DNA of 64,000 nt from an uncultured Bacteroidota bacterium. GTDB taxonomy: Bacteria > Bacteroidota > Bacteroidia > Flavobacteriales > Flavobacteriaceae. Positions 63,583 to 64,000 of the stretch are shown in pieces (position 1 is the stretch's first letter; the number at the start of each line of letters is the position of its first letter). The notes under the pieces were generated by a model, which was given only the letters and a program-made list of their open reading frames with translations, was not told the DNA's origin and did not search any database. The stretch is taken from NCBI GenBank assembly GCA_903902795.1, contig CAIUWH010000013.1, forward strand, positions 1 through 64,000. The letters are read 5' to 3'. Position numbers and translations under genes: made by a program.

Positions 63583-64000
63583 CTACAGCTTACTAATAAA
63601 ACTGCCGTATAAATCCTTAAACTGATAGCCTTCTTCTACTCTATCTTTGCTGAGTTTTTGGTATTCCACCAAACCCCATAACACGAATTCCTTTAGAAAA
63701 TAAACATCCTCTTTTGGAAATTCGGGTTGGTATTTTTTGATTAAATCGTCTAAAGGTTTAACTGCGTCTAATTGCTTTTTGTAGTCTTCGTCGGTAGCGT
63801 CGTCTAACAACTCAAAACCAGTTTCGGCAAAAAACCATTCGAGTAATTTGGCATACGGACTAGCATCGGCGTCGCGCTCTAATTTTTCGATTTTCGGAAA
63901 ATACGCTGGGAAAAAAGTGTGAATGGCATCGCCAATTAAATGCTGTGCCACCACGGCCGCACCTTCTTGTTCACCTTCGTACACCAATTCTACTTTGCCG
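63583..64000 (-). CDS. C-terminal part of a magnesium-chelatase-like AAA+ ATPase (partial; runs off the window)
   Basis: GKVELVYEGEQEGAAVVAQHLIGDAI...LKEFVLWGLVEYQKLSKDRV; frame open to the window end. Confidence 0.6.
   Translation of the reverse strand, partial: GKVELVYEGEQEGAAVVAQHLIGDAIHTFFPAYFPKIEKLERDADASPYAKLLEWFFAETGFELLDDATDEDYKKQLDAVKPLDDLIKKYQPEFPKEDVYFLKEFVLWGLVEYQKLSKDRVEEGYQFKDLYGSFISKL

Noticed and set aside
63240-63612. ORFs MLNKFHFSVFF... and MEQVSCHCQ...
   Set aside because: Fall in the tandem repeat and the structured dispersed repeat; no coding character.

Overview
The window reads as a Bacteroidota (Flavobacterium-like) chromosome segment with two parts. (1) Positions 1 to about 21,080 are an accessory array built like an integron gene-cassette array. 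One to three short ORFs, almost all on + and mostly of unknown function, alternate with 16 imperfectly palindromic 120-155 bp sites of the form AAC...stem-loop...(A)CGTT. The ends of every complete cassette are complementary to each other in a cassette-specific way (about 6 nt + 1-3 nt mismatch + about 4 nt), as expected for attC R''/R' arms after site-specific insertion. No integrase gene is visible in the window. Cassette contents include a complete type I-like R-M system (HsdR + HsdM-S fusion) in one 5.1-kb cassette, three toxin-antitoxin pairs, a GIY-YIG protein, a choloylglycine-hydrolase-family enzyme, and many small membrane, secreted or lipoprotein unknowns. The three site families, an invariant A eight nt after GTT, mismatched (shuffled) half-sites in the last three sites, and a TAnnTTTG motif inside every family-B site are the most interesting signals. 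(2) From about 21.1 kb onward the sequence is ordinary chromosome: a ppc gene with two in-frame TAA codons, katG, a menaquinone cluster (menC, menA, menB, menD), ccsBA, maf, an SSS symporter, photolyase, tcdA, apt, tRNA-Arg and others. This part also holds a 179-bp palindromic MITE-like insertion with 10-bp direct repeats, three copies of a structured dispersed repeat, and a 97-98-bp tandem repeat after tRNA-Arg. All assignments are by eye from sequence and translations. No database search was run, and novelty relative to the literature could not be checked.
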